Origin: Pseudomonas sp. GD03919
Lineage (GTDB): Bacteria; Pseudomonadota; Gammaproteobacteria; Pseudomonadales; Pseudomonadaceae
DNA: 64,000 bases
NCBI RefSeq assembly: GCF_029814935.1
Contig: NZ_CP104582.1
Coordinates: 4,588,001 to 4,652,000, forward strand
Direction: 5' to 3'
The notes beneath the pieces are model-generated. The model worked only from the letters and a program-made list of their open reading frames with translations, did not search any database and had not been told where the DNA came from. The position numbers and the translations under genes were made by a program. Below are positions 60,969 to 64,000 of this stretch, one piece after another. Position 1 is the first letter of the stretch; every line of letters begins with the position of its first letter.

Positions 60969-61838
60969 TCAACGAATGTGCGCCAGTACGCCCTGCAATT
61001 CGTCGAGTGAACTGTAGCGGATCACCAGTTGTCCTTTGCCCTTGCTGCCGTGCTTGATCTGTACCGGCGAGCCCAGACGCTCTGCGAGCTTCTGTTCCAG
61101 GCGACTGATGTCCGGATCGGCCTTGGCCTTGACCGGGGCCGGTTTGGCACTCAGCCACTGGCGCACCAGCGCCTCGGTCTGACGAACGGTCAGGCCGCGT
61201 GCGACAACGTGTCGCGCCGCTTCGACCTGCTGTTCCAGGGGCAAACCGAGCAGCGCACGGGCATGGCCCATCTCCAGATCGCCATGGGCGAGCAGGGTCT
61301 TGATCTCTTCGGGCAGGGCAATCAGACGCAGCAGGTTGGTGATGGTGACGCGGGATTTGCCGACGGCATCAGCGACCTGCTGCTGGGTCAGCTCGAATTC
61401 CTGCTGCAGGCGCTGCAGGGCCACGGCTTCCTCGATGGGGTTGAGGTCTTCGCGCTGGATGTTCTCGATCAGCGCCATGGCAATGGCGGCTTCATCCGGC
61501 AGATCACGGACCATGGCCGGGATCTTGTCCTGACCAGCCAGTTGGCTGGCCCGCCAACGACGTTCACCGGCAACGATCTCGAAACGGCCGTTACCGATGG
61601 GACGCAGCACGATGGGTTGCATCACGCCCTGGGCGCGGATGGAGGCGGCGAGTTCTTCCAGCGCAGTCTGGTCCATGTCGCGACGCGGCTGGTACTTGCC
61701 GCGCTGGATCAACTCCAGCGGCACGTATTGCAGCTCACGGGTGTCGACCTGGGCGGCTTCTTCCTGCAGTGCGCTGACGGAGTTGCCGCCAAGCAGGGCG
61801 TCCAGACCTCGACCCAGACCTCGTTTCTTCGCAGCCAT
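60969..61838 (-). CDS. parB: Chromosome-partitioning protein ParB
   Basis: 289 aa. The CTP-binding ParB/Srx domain shows IVAGERRWRASQLAGQ and ALIENIQREDLNPIEEA. A helix-turn-helix follows (ELTQQQVADAVGKSRVTITN), then a C-terminal dimerisation domain ending LDELQGVLAHIR. It loads on parS and partners ParA. It lies 11 bp behind parA. No perfect 16-bp parS was picked out by eye in this window. Confidence 0.95.
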   Translation of the reverse strand: MAAKKRGLGRGLDALLGGNSVSALQEEAAQVDTRELQYVPLELIQRGKYQPRRDMDQTALEELAASIRAQGVMQPIVLRPIGNGRFEIVAGERRWRASQLAGQDKIPAMVRDLPDEAAIAMALIENIQREDLNPIEEAVALQRLQQEFELTQQQVADAVGKSRVTITNLLRLIALPEEIKTLLAHGDLEMGHARALLGLPLEQQVEAARHVVARGLTVRQTEALVRQWLSAKPAPVKAKADPDISRLEQKLAERLGSPVQIKHGSKGKGQLVIRYSSLDELQGVLAHIR

Positions 61839-61849
61839 GCGGATGTTCC

Positions 61850-62638
61850 TTAAGCGGTAGCGGTTTTCGCGGCGGCGCGCTGACGGCGCACCAGCTCGCC
61901 GGCCAAAGCCAGGTAGGCGATGGCCCCACGGGATTGTTTGTCGTAGACCAGCGCCGGCATGCCGAAGCTCGGTGCTTCGGCCAGGCGCACGTTGCGCGGA
62001 ATCACGGCGTCATACAGCTTGTCGCCGAAGTGCTGCTTGAGCTGAGCCGTGACGTCGTTGGTCAGGCTGATGCGCGGGTCGTACATGGTACGCAGCAGGC
62101 CTTCGATCTGCAGCTTGGGGTTGAGCAGTTGGGCGATGCGCTGGATGCTGTTGACCAGATCGGACAAGCCCTCGAGCGCGTAGTACTCGCACTGCATGGG
62201 AATGATCACGCCATCGGCGGCGACCAGGGCGTTGATGGTCAGCATGTTCAGCGACGGCGGGCAGTCGATGAGGATGTAATCGTAGTTCTCGCGGATCGGC
62301 GCCAGGGCATAACGCAGGCGGCTTTCCTTCATCTTCATTTCCAGCAGTGCCACTTCCGCAGCCGTCAGGTCGCGGTTGGCCGGCAGCAACTGGTAGCCGC
62401 CGTGCTCGGAAAACTGCATGGCCTGGCTCAGGTCGCACTCACCGATCAACACGTCGTAGATCGAGTGCTCGAGGGCGTGCTTGTCGATGCCGCTGCCCAT
62501 GGTCGCGTTGCCCTGCGGGTCGAGGTCGATCAGCAGCACGCGGCGCTTGGTCGCCACCAGAGAAGCGGCCAGGTTGATGCACGTCGTGGTTTTGCCCACG
62601 CCGCCTTTCTGATTGGCGATCGCGAATACCTTGGCCAT
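61850..62638 (-). CDS. parA: Chromosome-partitioning ATPase ParA (Soj)
   Basis: 262 aa. Deviant Walker A NQKGGVGKTTTCINLAASL, then LLIDLDPQGNATMGSG and DYILIDCPPSLNMLTINAL. It separates replicated origins together with ParB. Twelve bp behind rsmG, in the conserved mnmG-rsmG-parA-parB order found next to the origin. Confidence 0.96.
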   Translation of the reverse strand: MAKVFAIANQKGGVGKTTTCINLAASLVATKRRVLLIDLDPQGNATMGSGIDKHALEHSIYDVLIGECDLSQAMQFSEHGGYQLLPANRDLTAAEVALLEMKMKESRLRYALAPIRENYDYILIDCPPSLNMLTINALVAADGVIIPMQCEYYALEGLSDLVNSIQRIAQLLNPKLQIEGLLRTMYDPRISLTNDVTAQLKQHFGDKLYDAVIPRNVRLAEAPSFGMPALVYDKQSRGAIAYLALAGELVRRQRAAAKTATA

Positions 62639-62650
62639 CTTCCTTCCCCC

Positions 62651-63295
62651 TTAGACCGAGCGACGCAGTATCAACAGATGGCGCTGGCCTTGGCAACCGG
62701 GAACCCGCAGCACATGGGTGGCACTGAGACGGAAGTCCGCCGGCAGCGCCTGCAGCTCGTCATCCGGGTGCACGCCCTTCATCGCCAGCCAATGGGTATC
62801 GGCGTTGCCGAGGTGGCGCGTCCAGTTGCTGAAGTCTTCGAGGCTGCTGAAAGCCCGCGAGCTGATGCCGTCAAAAGGCTGCTCCGGTCGATACGCTTCG
62901 ACCCGGTTGTGGACAACCTCGAGGTTGGCGAGTTTCAGCTCCAGCTTCACCTGGACGAGAAAGCGGGTCTTCTTGCCGTTGGAGTCGAGCAGGGTAAAGC
63001 GCCGCTCGGGGAACATGATCGCCAGCGGCACGCCGGGCATGCCGCCGCCACTGCCGACATCCAGCCAGTTGTCCCCGCGCTCGGCCACGAACGGCACCAC
63101 CGACAGGCTGTCGAGCAGATGGCGCGAGACCATCTCGTCGGGGTCGCGCACGGCGGTGAGGTTGTAGGCCTTGTTCCACTTGATCAGCAAACCCAGGTAG
63201 GCGAGCAGTTGTTCCTGCTGTTGGGCGCTCAGCTCGATACCCAGTTCACGGGCGCCCTGCAGCAGTTCTTCGGCGTGACGTTGAGTTACCGACAT
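62651..63295 (-). CDS. rsmG: 16S rRNA G527 N7-methyltransferase
   Basis: 214 aa (GidB). SAM-binding motif [20 protein letters not shown]. Substrate-side conserved [20 protein letters not shown] and [20 protein letters not shown]. Its ATG overlaps the last base of the mnmG stop, so the pair is co-translated. Loss of this gene is known to give low-level streptomycin resistance; here it is intact. Confidence 0.96.
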   Translation of the reverse strand: MSVTQRHAEELLQGARELGIELSAQQQEQLLAYLGLLIKWNKAYNLTAVRDPDEMVSRHLLDSLSVVPFVAERGDNWLDVGSGGGMPGVPLAIMFPERRFTLLDSNGKKTRFLVQVKLELKLANLEVVHNRVEAYRPEQPFDGISSRAFSSLEDFSNWTRHLGNADTHWLAMKGVHPDDELQALPADFRLSATHVLRVPGCQGQRHLLILRRSV

Positions 63296-64000
63296 CAGGC
63301 GCTCTGCTCCAGTTTCTGACCCGCACTGCGCTTCTTCAGGTGAATCAGCAACAGCGAGATGGCTGCCGGGGTAACGCCGGGGATGCGCCCAGCCTGACCA
63401 AGGGTGGCGGGGCGGGTATTGCCGAGCTTGAACTGGATTTCCTTGGACAGCCCGGAAATGCTGCCGTAGTCCAGGTCTTCCGGCAGCTTGGTGTCCTCAC
63501 TGGCGCGCAGCTTGGCGATTTCTTCCTGCTGACGGTCGATGTAACCGGCGTACTTGGTCTTGATCTCAACCTGTTCGGCCACCTGGTTATCCACAGCCGG
63601 AGAATCGGTGAGCTGCGCCAGGGTGAGGTAATCGATCTCTGGGCGTGCCAGCAGGTTGAGCAGGTTGTATTCATGGGCCAACGGCGTGCCGAAACGCGCG
63701 GCAATGGCATCACCCTGCGGTGTGCCCGGGCGCACCCAGGTGCTCTTCAGGCGCTGCTCTTCCTGAACGATGCCTTCGCGCTTGGCTTCGAAGGCCGCCC
63801 AGCGTTCGTCATCGACCAGACCCAGCTCGCGGCCTTTCTCGGTCAGGCGCAGGTCGGCGTTGTCCTCACGCAGGATCAACCGGTATTCGGCGCGCGAGGT
63901 GAACATACGGTAGGGCTCCTGAGTACCGAGGGTAATCAGGTCATCGACCAGGACGCCGATATAGGCTTCGTCACGACGCGGGCACCAGGCTTCCTTGCCC
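63295..64000 (-). CDS. mnmG: tRNA uridine-5-carboxymethylaminomethyl synthase MnmG, 3' part
   Basis: C-terminal 234 residues; the gene continues past the window edge. Frame at the edge reads [20 protein letters not shown], then [20 protein letters not shown], both strongly conserved in MnmG/GidA. The C-terminal helical domain ([20 protein letters not shown]) binds tRNA and MnmE. It modifies the wobble uridine of several tRNAs with MnmE. Confidence 0.96.
   Translation of the reverse strand, partial: GKEAWCPRRDEAYIGVLVDDLITLGTQEPYRMFTSRAEYRLILREDNADLRLTEKGRELGLVDDERWAAFEAKREGIVQEEQRLKSTWVRPGTPQGDAIAARFGTPLAHEYNLLNLLARPEIDYLTLAQLTDSPAVDNQVAEQVEIKTKYAGYIDRQQEEIAKLRASEDTKLPEDLDYGSISGLSKEIQFKLGNTRPATLGQAGRIPGVTPAAISLLLIHLKKRSAGQKLEQSA

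Overview
The window is a piece of a Pseudomonas-type chromosome (not P. aeruginosa judging by the AtpE sequence; species cannot be fixed from sequence alone) carrying one very large acquired element. The right flank (48931-64000, all on the minus strand) is the classic gamma-proteobacterial origin-proximal block mnmG-rsmG-parA-parB-atpIBEFHAGDC-glmU-(LysE exporter)-glmR-glmS. The left flank (1-1069) holds a DUF1275 membrane protein and the 3' part of a small gene that originally began just behind glmS.

Between them lies a 47.8-kb Tn7-like transposon (1070-48897) inserted at attTn7, 33 bp behind the glmS stop codon. Both ends carry inverted copies of a CAATAAAAACTGTCGC site (TnsB-site-like), the flanks share a CTAAA duplication, and removing the element restores an open frame from a GTG codon into the left-flank gene. 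The transposition module is at the glmS-proximal end: a tnsA-tnsB-tnsC operon (44036-39725) plus two different TniQ/TnsD-family genes (44703-46418 and 48762-47617), one with a 10 x 9-bp tandem repeat coding for (AEK)n.

The original cargo looks like a defence island: a NERD-nuclease/P-loop NTPase gene (1391-15703), an operon of three tandem paralogous ~85-aa proteins plus a membrane protein (16374-17965) resembling an effector-associated-domain module, a Hachiman-like hamA-hamB pair (18522-22302) and a zinc-ribbon protein. Two waves of resistance elements were then added. (1) A 10.9-kb unit with IS21-like repeated ends and a 6-bp CTCCTC duplication (2613-13544) sits inside the NERD-NTPase gene and carries a tnfxB-tmexC-tmexD-toprJ-type RND efflux cluster, an IS5-family IS and a QacE-like SMR pump. 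(2) An IS21-family remnant abuts a Tn21-subgroup tnpA remnant, IS6100 and an In4-like class 1 integron (28447-39166) with intI1 (weak PcW promoter), the cassette array aacA7-[blaVIM-2-aadB-aacA7]x2-aadA1 and qacEdelta1-sul1-orf5. An IS1111-type element splits the aadA1 attC.

Together the element combines candidate phage defence, carbapenem, aminoglycoside, sulfonamide, quaternary ammonium and (by homology) tigecycline-type efflux resistance on one glmS-targeted transposon. The least described parts are the three-paralog/membrane operon, the interrupted NERD-NTPase gene and the dual-TniQ transposition module.
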